A stretch of DNA of 64,000 nucleotides from positions 266,064 through 330,063 of the forward strand of contig NMRB01000024.1 of the NCBI GenBank assembly GCA_002633025.1. The letters run 5' to 3'. Position numbers and translations under genes: made by a program. This document shows, one piece after another, positions 34,613 through 46,986 of the stretch. The stretch's first letter is position 1. The number at the start of each line of letters is the position of its first letter. The stretch is from Notospermus geniculatus (taxonomy: Eukaryota > Nemertea > Pilidiophora > Heteronemertea > Lineidae). Below the pieces are notes generated by a model. The model had not been told where the DNA came from. It saw only the letters and a program-made list of their open reading frames with translations, and ran no database searches.

Positions 34613-35106
34613 AGGATGAACTTACATAAAGAGGCAACTTGGCAGCATCTGTGTTAGCATTGGCCGATGATTCTTGATGCTGAAAAGAATAGTGAACAAG
34701 TTAATCAAACAGATACTTATGCACCAATATTGCAGATTGCATTCGGAAGTATCAACGCTCAGCAAAACACGCCATGATATGGAACTTGCAAGAGTGCAGA
34801 ATGTCTGTAATACGCCATGGTGAATCAGCAGCTTGCTACCTCACTGACATTAGGTGCAGAGCCCTGCCTATTGCACTCGGAATACAGTTGCGGTGCAGCC
34901 AAGTCCCCCCTCCTCTCGCACAGCACAAGGCCCTCAGCAAGGAAACCTCTCCTGGTGATTGCACTCTGTCTGAGTGTTGTAGAGCTGGCACTGTGGAGCA
35001 CTCAGTCTACACTAAAATTTGACATGTGTTTGGGGCCATAAGGTTGGGCGGCCCACACACCCAAAACTCCATATGGAGGACACTGCACCGACCATATCAC
35101 TAGAAT

Positions 35107-35262
35107 GGGGACCCTAGCCCACTGCCTCAATAGGTGTCACTAGTGGTTGAAACTATTGAAATGAAACTGACATCCCGGTCCTGATCAATTTTCCACACAA
35201 AAGACGTCCATTGTATATGACCTGGTTTCGGTGTGCTGCCCTCTATCGTAGCTAGGATCCCC
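35107..35262 (+). mobile_element. MITE with GGGGACCCTAGC / GCTAGGATCCCC ends, polymorphic
   Basis: 156-bp element with short terminal inverted repeats and AAT-like 3-bp flanks. Copy 2 has the empty site at about 50554. Related copies lie at 7417-7571, 23603-23774 and 59565-59716. Confidence 0.85.
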
Positions 35263-35569
35263 ACTGCCACAAAACGAGAGAGGATATAGACCAACAACTT
35301 ACATAGACCTGCAAAGTTCGACCTCCAGGAGTTTCTGGTTTAGATTTGGTCGAACTGCGACGATGAGTTCCACGCAGCTTTTTAAAACAAATACATAGGA
35401 TACGCATCACCCAAATGTATAGAAATTGATGTATTTGTCAAAAAATAATATGGAATAGAGGAATTAGCTAAAACATCCTACACCTTCTTTCGACTGCTCC
35501 TAAATTTCTGTTCAAACTGTTGTTTGAGGTCATAAGACTTGACCAATTTCTTGTATCTCCTTTTGATAC

Positions 35570-35819
35570 CAGGGCCCATATTCATAAAACCTTGCTAGAC
35601 TTGGTTACTTGCTAAATCGCCCAGTTTTGTACAGGCCAATGTACCGGTACATAACAGGGCCCATATTCATAAAACCTTGCTAGGCATAGTTGCCAGCTAA
35701 AGTGCCTATTTGCACAGGCCAATGTACACAACTAGCAACCAACTAAGGTGGCAAGGTTTTATGAATATGGGCCCTGGTAACCAACTAAGCTAGCACAGTT
35801 ATATGAATACAGGCCCAGG
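35570..35819. mobile_element. Nested pair of MITEs abutting a PHC exon, copy 1
   Basis: An outer element starting CAGGGCCCATATTCATAAAA is interrupted by a full inner copy (35655-35776) of the same family with perfect-looking ends. The outer right end follows (ATACAGGCCCAGG). The left end touches the 28-codon PHC exon. Confidence 0.85.
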
Positions 35820-37539
35820 TCACATCTTCCAAATAAAACATGAATTCATAATGTAAAAAAAATTATTTTGCATGGCAGCACAGCGAGTATCACAAACAAA
35901 CAACCCAACAGGGGAAGACAGACGAAGGATTAAAACATGACGAACGTGCAAAAATATAATCAAGAAAATATATCTGCGATTTCAACTATTATTGTTAGTA
36001 TATATTAAATATGCCAGTCTTTCAAGCTTGGTTTTGAGTAAATTTAGAACAAACTGGAGTCTAACTCATATCACCTGATACAGGAAATTTGGTGTTTATC
36101 TGTTTCCACCACAGGGGGATGAGGGTGATCTATCTCCCCCCTCAAATTATTTCAGGGAGATATCCCCCCTCAGGTTTGCTGACTAATGCTTTAAAATTTG
36201 CTTTTTGCTTCATTTTCGTGTCTGAGATGCTTGGAAATCGCTTCTTTTGCACTGTTTATTTCAAACAAAAGTTCTACGCAAGGGGGCCACCCCGTTTGCA
36301 CTCCCCCATGGCGCTTCGCACGATGAGTGGCCTCCCTCATCACCCCTCAAAAACAACCCTGGCAGAAACCCTATTCATGCTTTTTTCAGACACACTCAAC
36401 AAACTCATGCTTATCAAATGTCAAAGAAACTGAACTGGACTATATTTCACACGAAAAATAAAAAGGTTAGAGAAAATCTGCAGGGGGCACAACAAATCAA
36501 ACAATAAGACCGATGATGGATATGACAGGATAGTAATGACGAGGGGAGGACAAAAATTCTGAAAACAAAATGCAAAACCATTTCTTCTTCATAGATGCAC
36601 AAAATTCTCTTCTATTCTCACCTTGGCAGGTACTATACGAGTGAATTTGAGCACCTGAAAATGACACCAGCATGTGATGTTAAGAGCATTGTACCTCCTG
36701 AACTGACTGGACAGTGTAAAACTAAGACCTGACTTTCCTCCATCGTCTTTATAAAGTGCCGAACATCTTATCAGAAAGGGGAAGCAATTTAGGTCCGCCA
36801 GCTGGGATTTCCCCCACCCTGCCGATCACAGCTCAAACGGGCAGTTTTTGGCAATCGGCTGGTTTCAACACCAGTAGATCAGGAAGGGGAGGCAATTTAG
36901 GTTCACTAGCCAGGATTCCCCCATCTGCCGATCATAACTCAAATGGCCACTTTTCGGCAGATCGGCTGGTTTCAACACCAGCAGATCGCCTGGTTTCAAG
37001 CTGACCTACTGTTTGTAATTCATGTATGTATTTCTTGCGAATAGATGGTAGTTTCAGGTGCTGAAACTGAACCCTGAATGTTCTCTAGTACACCTCACCG
37101 CATTGCAAATTTCTGTACAACTGCGCCAAGATCAGCCCAGATAAGGCTTAATCTGGAAAGGAGAAGAGTTTTTATACCCACCTCTTGTTGTTGTTTCTGT
37201 TGTTGCGTGATAGTATACGCCAACCTTCCACCCTGGCCTCTGCGCCATCCTTTGTTTCGTAACTTCAGAGAATGTCTTTTCTTTGAGTAAGGTTTGCCAG
37301 GGACACCTTGAAAGTGAAAAACATATGTCAGTGTGAGATTAGACATAACCCTCTCAACATCACCTTATTATACAATTATACACTACCTGTGGAATGCCCA
37401 CTAAACAGACATTGATGGACAAGTTTTTACTTTTAATATATATTCTTAGGCACAGCTTCAGATCTGGTGGTGAAAAAGTCAGCAAAGAGGAAAGATGGTG
37501 AGACAAAACACCAATCAGAAAATTGAAGTTAAGATTACC

Positions 37540-37540
37540 N
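37540..37540. other. Single-N contig join (PHC haplotig to RNF31 contig)
   Basis: Sequence on the left matches copy 2 up to 52815. Sequence on the right matches nothing else in the window. Confidence 0.9.
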
Positions 37541-37649
37541 CGACATTACAAAACTCCACCTAAGTGGGGTTATCGATCATTTGTTCGTGAGTTCTTATTT
37601 TCAGCAGAATTGATTAACTTCTGAGGTTAAAATTGGCAAAAGCCTCAAA

Positions 37650-40355
37650 ATGATAGAGCCCCGTGGGAATGAAGAAGGGGACTCACTCTACATGAGCCTA
37701 CCATCAGAGGAGTTGCAAACATCATTGAAGAACCAAATCATCTACCTGCGGACTCAGCTCATGCAGTTGATAGAATCCAAGGAATCGAAACCAGATTGTG
37801 ATAACACCCTTTTGCAATTACTGAACATTGATGTGCCTCTCCAGAACAAGTGTCATTCGTTACTCATCAATAACTTGCTTGGACACAATAGTACGGTAAG
37901 TTGAAGCCTAATAATAACAAGAGTGAAAGCAGTGACATTTTCTTATTAGAAGACAGAGTTCCTTACCAGGGGAACTCTCAAATAAACTGGTGGATTAGGT
38001 GGTGAGAGAGAGCTCAGACCTGGCTATAATTCACTGTCAACTGGTTGGATTTCCTGATTATAACCTCCCTTGAGAGGCAGGGAATGTTTGAATCCCTTCC
38101 TCAGGGCAGCTGTACATTGTGACCCATTAACTACCAATAACTAAAATATTGGTATTTCCGCTGAGCCCCTTCTGTCATCTTTTCACAGGAACCAGATGTT
38201 CTGATTAAACTGTCTGCAGCATTCAACATATTGTACCGCTATGGTCGGAATCTACTCAAGGAACCACATGAGCGTCCCCATTACTGGAGAGCTGTCAAAT
38301 TCACCAACAATGTATTTCATACTAAAGTGGATAGCCTAAAGGTAAGATTTGTCGTTGGTTTATGTGAAAATTATATTGAGTTCTTGCTCTAACTTGGCTT
38401 TAGGACCCGGTCAAGTTGACTTCTTAGAAGGCAATTTCCTGGCTGTTTGTTGTGAGAGAAGCATAACAAATCATTTAGATGTCTGTGTCGTCTCTGAGAT
38501 TCAGATTCCTGTTGCAATGACTGAAGAAGAAAACGAAAGTGACTGTTTCCCCAAGGCTTCTGAAACAGAATATGTTCAAAACAAAAATATTGTGTTTGAT
38601 ATTCAGATTTCAGTTCATTCTTGTTGCAGGGAGGACGGCACATCCTGTGTCAGTTAGGCTACACACAGGAGATCAATGGTGGTCTGGCGTTTCCTAATGA
38701 CACTGAACCACATCGGGATACCGTAGCCGAGATCAGTGCCGACCTACTCATCGGAAAGTATGAAATAGATGAATATGTTAAAGGCCAGCATCCATTCCCA
38801 TTTCATATCGAGGTTCATATTTCATTGACTGCAAGGTATTAACACTTTTCTCACATTTCACTTTCCTCTGTAAACACAGACTGCTTCCCGTCCTTGCCAC
38901 TCCACTGCCGTGGTGCTACTGTCTGTTCTGGCATGATTAGTTGTGGGATTCTGTGATTTGTACTGCCAATTGCTGCGTTTCACTTTACTCAAACCAGTCA
39001 ATCCCTCTCGGACATTTGTTCGGACGGAATATGTTCCTCCACTTTCCTGGTACCTAGATCAAGACGTGCAGAGCAATTTTCTGGTGGACAATCGTCTGTA
39101 GGCCTTTACCAAACAAATTCTGATCTTATGCCAATATTACATTGTGTAAATGCCTTTGCTCAGGAAATCATGCGTGGCCTTGTTGTGTGTGGATAAAAGA
39201 TGACTATTACCAGACATACACATGTACTTGTATCACATTCTTTTACTCATTGCACTCCTTGTATGTATTGTCAAAGATCAGCAATGGTGACCTCATTCCA
39301 CCATACTCAATTATTGAACAAATGAGCCTCTCCAACTCACCCATCTGGGGAATTCCCAATAAAACATTTACAGGTTGGGTATACATGTACTACAGTACAT
39401 GGATACAAATCATTCCTGGGACTTCCCAAGGTCTGTGATGCAATACAATATAATAAGTGAGAAAAACAAGTTCATTTTTGAGTGATATTGACATGTTCTG
39501 GTGGTTTCTAAAGGAATACTATTAGTAAATGAGGACACAAGGGATTCTATTAAGCTTTTGATTAAAATTCTGCACCTTCGTGGTAAAACTTGTGAACTTT
39601 CAGTTTTGACAGTCTGGCCTTTGCAGTGAAAGTTTAAGATTTATAACCATCTTTACTTCTTAAGGATTCCTCAGAGATGCAATAACTTGGCCACTTCTAC
39701 TGAAATCAAGTCTGCCATGCCTGGTCCTGTCGTCTCTCATGGTTTGACGTCAACGTCAAATAACGAGATGAATAGAAAACCTCCCTCTGGCGGGNAAAAC
39801 CTCCCTCTGGCGGGGTCGCCCTTTTTGGGATGGCCATGGTAAGTGAATTTGTATGACATGGCTTGGAAATAGGCTGCTGCTCTAGAGAAAAAACTTGGAA
39901 GACTGTACAGTAGCTGTTTGTGAGCTGTCTGAAACTATTGACATGGCCAGAGTGGTCACTGGCATTCATGGCTTTTAGTTTACTATTAACAGATCTGGAT
40001 CATGCTTCACGAACAGCTCCAAACACAGGGCTTGTCGGGAGCAGCTCCACGCACAGGCCTTGTCTGGAGATGGTTTTGGCTGCTGAGCCCTAATCTGATC
40101 TTTTGAGCCCACTCACTGCATAGTGTTCTCAGTTGTCTCTCTTTCACCAAATCCATAAAATACATCTTCTGGTATTGATGATTACAGTATGTGAAATTCA
40201 AATGCTTCCTTACTATCAACTATACTTGATGATTCACTTGCGATCCTTTTAGGGAGTAGGTCCACACCTTCTCAAGAAGACCTCGCCACCAAAGCAGACG
40301 CTGTCGGGAACACACGCTCAGATTCCTATGTCAGCTGTGGAGAGCCGCCAGTCAG
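37650..40355 (+). CDS. RNF31: RNF31/HOIP N-terminal fragment with PUB domain (5 exons, 3' end missing)
   Basis: HOIP is the catalytic RBR E3 of LUBAC, making linear ubiquitin chains; its PUB domain binds OTULIN, CYLD-SPATA2 and VCP. Exons: 37650-37895, 38189-38341, 38630-38835, 39665-39839, 40253-40355. Exons 2-3 carry the PUB signature: LSAAFNILYRYGRNLL, HYWRAVKFTNNVF, KVDSLKGGRHILCQLGYTQE, GGLAFPND, matching the vertebrate HOIP PUB domain in order and spacing. Exon 4 contains an N (39796) flanked by a 19-bp direct repeat, which breaks the frame unless the overlap is collapsed. Downstream zinc fingers, UBA and RBR domains are not in the window. The fragment is bounded by Ns at 37540 and 40488 and lies on an unrelated contig placed inside the PHC/ING interval. 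The start ATG at 37650 is the first in frame; exons 4-5 are less certain. Confidence 0.82.
39777..39815. other. Single-N join with duplicated 19-bp ends inside RNF31 exon 4
   Basis: The 19 bases before the N at 39796 recur directly after it, the pattern left when overlapping contig ends are not merged. Collapsing them leaves an open frame to a GT donor after 39839. Confidence 0.8.
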
Positions 40356-40397
40356 GTAGGTTGTATTCATTACTTACTCCTTGAGACCCTGTTTTAT

Positions 40398-40487
40398 TAT
40401 GGCCTCCACACCTCACGGTGTGGAGGACATATTGGTTTCGCAGGATTTCTTTCTTTCTTTCTCTCCAATTTTCACATTCCCGGGACG
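40398..40487 (+). mobile_element. Repeat with CCTCCACACC/GGTGTGGAGG palindrome, truncated by contig end
   Basis: The same element starts again at 40963 and runs to at least about 41180 in copy 2. The first copy is cut off by the N at 40488. Confidence 0.75.
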
Positions 40488-40488
40488 N
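40488..40488. other. Single-N contig join (RNF31 contig to haplotype 2)
   Basis: The left flank is the start of a dispersed repeat with a CCTCCACACC/GGTGTGGAGG palindrome. The right flank begins the ING-PHC allelic block. Confidence 0.9.
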
Positions 40489-40667
40489 GATTTCCTGTCA
40501 ATTTTGGAGTCCAGCAAGTTTCTTTGACGTCTCCTTAATGACTTGGCAAAACACACAAGGATCAGTGGCTGTACATTTCTCATCAAAGTGTGCTGTATCG
40601 TACTGCTGAGAAACCAGATCGTTCACAAGTAAACTTTGAAGCACTTTTTGCGTCATTCTTCCAGCAG

Positions 40668-40764
40668 GTAAAAAGGGTGATAAGAAGAAGAAGAAGAATC
40701 AGAAAGATGATTATGATGATGAAATACCAAAGAAGAAGAAACGCAAATCCCAAATACCACTGCA
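40668..40764 (+). pseudogene. ING5: Second copy of ING exon 5 (haplotig fragment)
   Basis: The 97-nt exon with the lysine-rich nuclear-localisation stretch is the same as 24532-24628, flanked by the same intron sequence and the same splice sites. Exons 6 and 7 do not follow; instead a repeat and a 340-N gap do. It is an allelic fragment and should not be annotated as a gene. Confidence 0.9.
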
Positions 40765-40962
40765 GTAAGTGATGTAACTTAAAGCCCCTCTGTATTGAAT
40801 TTGATAGCATTTTCCAAGTGTTAAGAGAATGCGGGTTTGGATAAGAGGACAGTAGAATCTCTCTTAGTGGACGTCTCTCTGCCAGGAGGACGCCTCTAAT
40901 TAAAATGGGGCAGCAGAGTTCAGTTCCAAATTGGTCATATTGCAATAAACTAATTTGTATTT

Positions 40963-41190
40963 ATGGCCTCCACACCTCACGGTGGGGAGGACATATTGGT
41001 TTCGCAGGATTTCTTTCTTTCCAATTTTCACATTCCCAGGACGGTTTTGCAAAAACCACTGAACAGATCGCGCTCAAACTTCATCACAAGCAGCAATATG
41101 ATTGTTGCCAGGTCTGAAAGGCTGGAATTTTACATACTTGCATTATTAACCGATTTTGGGGCGATTTTTAATGAAAAATTCGCCGGCTCG
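40963..41190 (+). mobile_element. Repeat with CCTCCACACC palindrome, longer copy
   Basis: Shares CATATTGGTTTCGCAGGATT with 40398-40487. It lies where copy 2 stops matching copy 1, so it is probably a haplotype-2 insertion or a misjoin. Confidence 0.6.
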
Positions 41191-41852
41191 CTGAGATCGT
41201 GACGCAGTCAACAACCATGACGTCGCCCCCAGCAACACAGCGTCACTCGCGGCGGCCACGCTCCAGCTTTCGCTGACGTCATTTTCTCGGATGCACGGTG
41301 ACGTCACACACTACTGCACACGTTCCAGGAATAATTTCTAGGTCAGTCATCTGGCCAATCGGCGATCGACATGATAATTACATTTAGGTCAGCATGGCGG
41401 CGTACATGTGCTCGTGTCAGTTCTGACGGCGTAGTGCCGTGGATAACTTCAGTATCAGTCTCCAAAGATTATCGTTACACATCACATCCAATCCTCAATC
41501 CAATCCTCAACTCTCAACCCTTTATTCTTAAAAACTTTCGAGACTCATCATCACAAAAATAGGATGTTTTAAGCGACGTAAACAGAGCGACAAACGCAGT
41601 TGTAAAGCCGTGTGGCGTGTGCATAGCCCCGGCCGGACGGCCCGGTATGTAGCTTGGCCTACATAATCATACATACACTATTAAATGACCAGATCGTCTC
41701 AACGAATTTCAACATGTTCAGTAGCACCAAGATTATCATCAGACTTGGCACTTTCAGTCCCAAGGATGGAGAAACATGTTAGCTCTGGCATAGGCCTATC
41801 TGGATGTGGAGGTCATCAAATTCGCTGTTGAGCGAATTTAACATTTCTAGTA

Positions 41853-42192
41853 NNNNNNNNNNNNNNNNNNNNNNNNNNNNNNNNNNNNNNNNNNNNNNNN
41901 NNNNNNNNNNNNNNNNNNNNNNNNNNNNNNNNNNNNNNNNNNNNNNNNNNNNNNNNNNNNNNNNNNNNNNNNNNNNNNNNNNNNNNNNNNNNNNNNNNNN
42001 NNNNNNNNNNNNNNNNNNNNNNNNNNNNNNNNNNNNNNNNNNNNNNNNNNNNNNNNNNNNNNNNNNNNNNNNNNNNNNNNNNNNNNNNNNNNNNNNNNNN
42101 NNNNNNNNNNNNNNNNNNNNNNNNNNNNNNNNNNNNNNNNNNNNNNNNNNNNNNNNNNNNNNNNNNNNNNNNNNNNNNNNNNNNNNNNNNNN
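41853..42192. other. Assembly gap of 340 Ns
   Basis: A continuous run of N. In copy 1 the equivalent interval holds ING exons 6-7, which need roughly 1.5 kb more than this gap provides, so the gap size is probably only an estimate. Confidence 1.
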
Positions 42193-44470
42193 CTGTTCAG
42201 TTAATGGGGGGGGGAGGGTGATGCAAGCCAACAGAGTATTCTCCTGGCCGTCTACCAAAACTGGTACTTATGATCAGCTTCAGTGATTCGAGATTTGACA
42301 GGCCATTCTACTTGTAAATATTTGTGTAATTCATATTAACTAATCATATTTTAAAAACCAGCAACGTATTTTATTTAAAATCCTGTGTCAGTTCACCACC
42401 CTTATACTCCACATATCTAAGATATGGTTGAGTTGCACAGTGCACGTGATTCATCAAATATACCGGTAAGTGTATCATTTATCCGGAAAATATTATCCAA
42501 ACACAATATGTCATTTAGGTGCTTTTCTTCACTCCTTTATCCCCATTCAAAAAACAGTAAAAATCTCTGTCAATTTTGTGAGAAACTTCTCAAAATTTCG
42601 GCTTTATTTGCCTTTATGTAAAAAATAATTGGCTTGATTTGGCTTACTGCACGAGTAAAGGGGAATTCATGATAGGCTGCACAGCATGCAAGTGATGTTG
42701 CATGCTACATGTAGATCATGCTTTCTTCCATTGGGGCCTCTCAAATTCACAGTATGGTGAATAACCACGGTACATAGGGGGTGAAATTAGTTATAGAGGT
42801 ACAAATGGCTGAAGTCTAGCCTTTGAATAACCTCAATGGCTGAAGGCAATACTTCGTCTCATCATGCAACCAGTATCTGCATTGGAAGATGAGATTAGAT
42901 ATAACTGTGTTCTCTCTCGGACGATTTCTGATACTTGTAAATTTGTATATTTGTGTACCAGTGAAAGGGTTTTAACAATCCTTTCACTTTCGTTCAAGAG
43001 TTATTTTTGTAAGAATAAACAGTGTATATATGTATAGCTAAATGAAGTCTTCTGTTCCTTTGCTTGGATAAATTGTGTCTGTCTGTCTGAAGGTCTGTCC
43101 GTCAGTCCATCTGTACTCAAGTGACAAGAGATCTGGGTGTACTGACCGGAATGGGTTTTGCATGTTGGTTGGATGTTCAGCATGGAAAACAACAAGGAAT
43201 TGATGGAAACCCTTATGACTTCCAGGCATCTTTAACCCTCTCCTCACCATAGGGCTCCGTACCAGAAATTACTCGTTTGCAGCATTTGAATGATCTGTTT
43301 TGTTTTTGGGGCAAGGGGGATTTGTGGGATCAGTAAGGAATTTGTTTGATTCTTTGCACTGTCCACTGGTATTTCAAGAGCCACATGTGATTAAAGGTCT
43401 AGAAAATCCAACTATAAATTTCCTAACTTCCACATATACCTGCTTTATCATCACAGGCACTGTTGCCCATACACTGGTATTCTTGACGATGTCCAAGTTT
43501 CTCATCTGTTAGTTTTAGTGCTGGTCTGTAGTCCTAGATGGCACTGCAGTGCTAACGGACTTCACTTGAACAGCAGACTTGCACCTCTGCAGGTGGACTC
43601 TGATCTGATGCTGTCCAACAAATCCTGTATGTTCATTGGTCAATATCGTGTCAAACATTTCTATAAAAGAAAATGTAACCTCGTCCTCAGGACTTAATAC
43701 ATTGTACTTACTTCCACAATTCTGGCTTCTGATGACGGAAATGGACCCTTGGAACAAGGTTGGCCTGAATTACGGAGAGCTTGACATCGCAGGCGCCATC
43801 TGCATGCAGTGCCACCCAAAGGCAGATCGCGAGACTGGTCGGTCAATGTGGTCAAAATCGTAGGTACTACTGTGACATAACAGGCTCCTGTAGCCAAGGG
43901 GTTAACCCCGGTCCTGCATCAATACGAGAGTATTGAGAGAATGAGATTCGTAAAGAGGTCATTTCAAATATTTTCTTTGTATTTGATGATGTATACTTGA
44001 TGACTGACAACTATACATAAAGACAGCACTAAAATACAGAAGAAAAGAACATTTTGAAATCGTAGGCCAGTGAATCTAATGTATTTGGAGAATTTGGATG
44101 ATTCACTTTTGACTTTATACGTATGGTTCATGACTTGAGCCGTCCACATGCTGCACACATGGTTCATGACCTCACCTGTGCACACATGCTTCATAGCCTA
44201 AGTTGTGCCCATGCAGCACATATGGCTCACATGACATGACCCGAGCCGTGCACACAGTCAACTGTAGGAGGCCGAAAATGTACTCATGATATCATTATGT
44301 TAGCACCAGATGATGGTCAGCACTGTTAAACTAATACCTTAGCTGCGGCACCAGAGAAACACGTAGGCCTACTTCTTTTTTTCTGAGGTATTAACTTGGT
44401 CAAAAGGCTTCAGTCTAACTTTACACCAACACGGCTGAGAATTTGAAGAATTCTGACCAGAGCATGGGTC

Positions 44471-44592
44471 ATGAATAAAGACTAGGCCTAGTACATGTAA
44501 ATGCTTTTACTTGAATTTTGCAATACAAATGCACTAGGCAATGCGGTACAAATCTGAAGTACATGCAAAAGCATTTTCTAGTCTTTATTCAT
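44471..44592. mobile_element. MITE with ATGAATAAAGACT ends, copy 2
   Basis: Allelic counterpart of 29038-29159. Confidence 0.8.
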
Positions 44593-45376
44593 ATAACCTA
44601 TTGCCACAGTGTGTAGCCTACAGTAACTGCCTACCAAGGCCAATGTACTGAATGAGTTGTCACGTACAATGAAAAATGGCAGTGATATTAGCCCTGCTTC
44701 AGTAAGAAAGGTATTTGATGGGGAAAAAACAGGTCGGCCAAAAATGAATTCCTCACATACTACAGGGTGTCCGAGAAAGTTTTACCATAGCTGTGTTTGT
44801 GTATTTCCCAGTGGAAAGGTCCTAAATGTACATGTAATTTAGGTTCTGGTAATCAGACCGTGATTACGAATACATGTGGCAGATCCATTGTCAAGTACCA
44901 CCACACACGTGAATCCCAGTCAGAGTTCACCCTGCGTCTGCCAAATACGCCAAAGAAACTCAAAATGTGTTGTCCATAACACCAAAAATTCATAAGCGAG
45001 CTTATGAATTTTTGATTAAACTGTGCTTGGATGTGCGGTAAAACTTTTTGTGACACCCTAGTAATCAAAGGTGTAGAATTTCATCCAAATTAGAATTTAG
45101 GGACAGGTAGGCCAACACAAAAAATAAATTACTAATCAAAGTTGTGCTCGCACAGATACTACATGACACAATAGTATCAAAATAACTTGTTTTAAAAGTA
45201 CCACTGATTACAACATCAAGCTACGGCTAACATAATCCACATTCACGCACAAGATTGACTAATATACAAGAGAAATGACCAGGGTCAGTGGGGTCACATC
45301 TCCAGAATGAGGAATGCAACTATGAATTTTTGTGGGCACAAGTGAAATGTGCCCGATTTACAACTACCGGTATACG

Positions 45377-45589
45377 GGTTCTTCACGTGACGTCACATTT
45401 CCATGACGACACGATCCCACCATATTGGCTGTCAAAATGTCAAGTGACATCATGGCATGAACACTGTCAGTGTCAACACACAGATCATGACGTCAAAATG
45501 TCACGACGTGACACTTTTGACGTCATCGCCGACCATTTGACGTCCAACATGGCTGATTCTTTGCAGTCACATGACGTCAGTGAAGAACC
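45377..45589. mobile_element. MITE rich in TGACGTCA sites, copy 2
   Basis: Allelic counterpart of 29939-30150. Confidence 0.8.
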
Positions 45590-46704
45590 TCTATATAATC
45601 CACATGATAGACATGGCAAATGCATGACGGCGGGTAGCGGCCAGAGGCTGTCCTGGCTATGGACGCAGTGGCCAGAGGCTGTCCTGGATGACAATGACGG
45701 ATAAGATTCGACTAGAATAGAGGACGTGTGACCCTTCCATGACCCTAATCACTCTTCCTGCCCTCTCATACCATTAAATACTCTTTAAATCAACACTGAT
45801 ACACAATCCAAAAGGTTTTCAAAAGGTGTCTAAAACATGCCTTCGCTATAAAACATTAATAACTATAATGTCATTGTACATAGTCTAAAGTCCGAAGCTA
45901 CTTCAAGTTGAAGAAAATAACAACATCAGCCGACTACAAATTAATGTATTATAATGCCACCTTGTCAGCACCCAGATTAGATTCTCTCCATCCGAACATC
46001 AAAAATGTGCAGAGACTACACCAGCCCCTTCCCCCAGCCCCTCCCCCCGGATTTTTGATACAATCTAAAGTACATGTATGCAGCAAACTTCACCACTTTT
46101 GTTGCACATACAGGCAATTTTTGTGGTCACCAGGAAAATGGCCAAGTGTGCAGTGGCCGGCAACGACCACTCACCACGGACATTCTGTGGCGACCATGAG
46201 TTGCCACAAAGTTGCCGAGAATCAAACTGGTTTGGTTTCTCACCACGAAAATTGTTCGTTGTTGCCATATGGTGATGTGTGCACCATCAGTAGCACATGA
46301 GACCAGTGAGCGGTGACGACTGCTGCGAACCGGCAACCGCCACAAAAATTGCTGACCACGAAAATTGCCTGTATGAGCAACAGAAGTGAAGTGTGCTGCT
46401 AGCTTAAGACAGGCAACCGTGGGGGCACCATTCACAAGCCCCCATAAGTTGTACCCTCCCCCTCTTTTAGGCAGAAACATACAATAATTCTGTAAGCTCA
46501 CTGTAAACATTCTATAATCAAAGAACTTGAAACAGGTATAAGAGTTCCCAAGTCGATCTCTTTTTTAACCATTTCCATGCCACCACTTTTTTGTATGGAC
46601 TCGCTTGATTTTCTAGTCCCGTTAAGCTGGAACGACAACATCACTGCCATGACACATGCTGTAATGCAATTTCACTTGAAAACAGCATCATGACATCACT
46701 CTTG

Positions 46705-46986
46705 GGGCGTATTCAAATTCCCGTTCTTGACAACACTCATGCTGAACCAGTTCATGTAGTTGTTGACTCAACTCGAGAACGGCAGTTTCGAATGCCGGGA
46801 ACGCAACCCCAGTCGGGCCAAGAACGTGTTCTCAACCCTCCGCTGAGTGGGGCGTGGAAGAACATGTTCTTGGCCCGACTCGGGTTGTGTTCTCGGCGTT
46901 CAAGACTGCCGTTCTCGAGTTGAGTCAACATCTATATGAACTAGGTCAGCACCAGTGTGGTCGAGAACGAGGATTTGAATACGCCC
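46705..46986. mobile_element. Long foldback element, copy 2
   Basis: Allelic counterpart of 31244-31531 with several substitutions and small indels. Confidence 0.85.

Larger units (their letters stand above)
33318..37306 (-). pseudogene. PHC: Partial second copy of PHC 3' exons (haplotig, not a separate gene)
   Basis: Seven exons match the 3' end of the PHC gene exactly in structure: 37182-37306, 36622-36654, 35484-35567, 35303-35377, 34626-34679, 33960-34103 and 33318-33515 (SAM domain and TGA stop). Reading frames are intact and protein changes are minimal, for example Ala for Thr-His neighbours in the SAM region. The FCS-finger exon and everything upstream are missing because the contig ends at the N at 37540. 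Introns, repeats and intergenic DNA are duplicated with the exons, so this is an allelic assembly copy rather than a retrocopy or decayed paralogue. It is listed as a broken gene only because its 5' part is absent. Confidence 0.9.
24352..37539. repeat. Allelic block, copy 1 (ING exon 5 to PHC intron)
   Basis: Nearly collinear with 40489-52815. It keeps ING exons 5-7, the intergenic region and the PHC 3' exons. It ends at the N at 37540 in the middle of a stretch that continues without a break in copy 2. It carries two insertions that copy 2 lacks: 24763-25129 and 35107-35262. Confidence 0.93.

Noticed and set aside
33318-37306. A second, paralogous PHC gene
   Set aside because: Introns and intergenic repeats are duplicated with the exons, the block ends at Ns, and the upstream exons are missing; an allelic haplotig explains it better.
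37650-40355. RNF31 as a genuine gene nested inside PHC
   Set aside because: The contig is bounded by Ns and splits two allelic copies that are continuous without it.
41779-42286. Open frames of about 160 codons on both strands
   Set aside because: They exist only because the 340-N gap has no stop codons.
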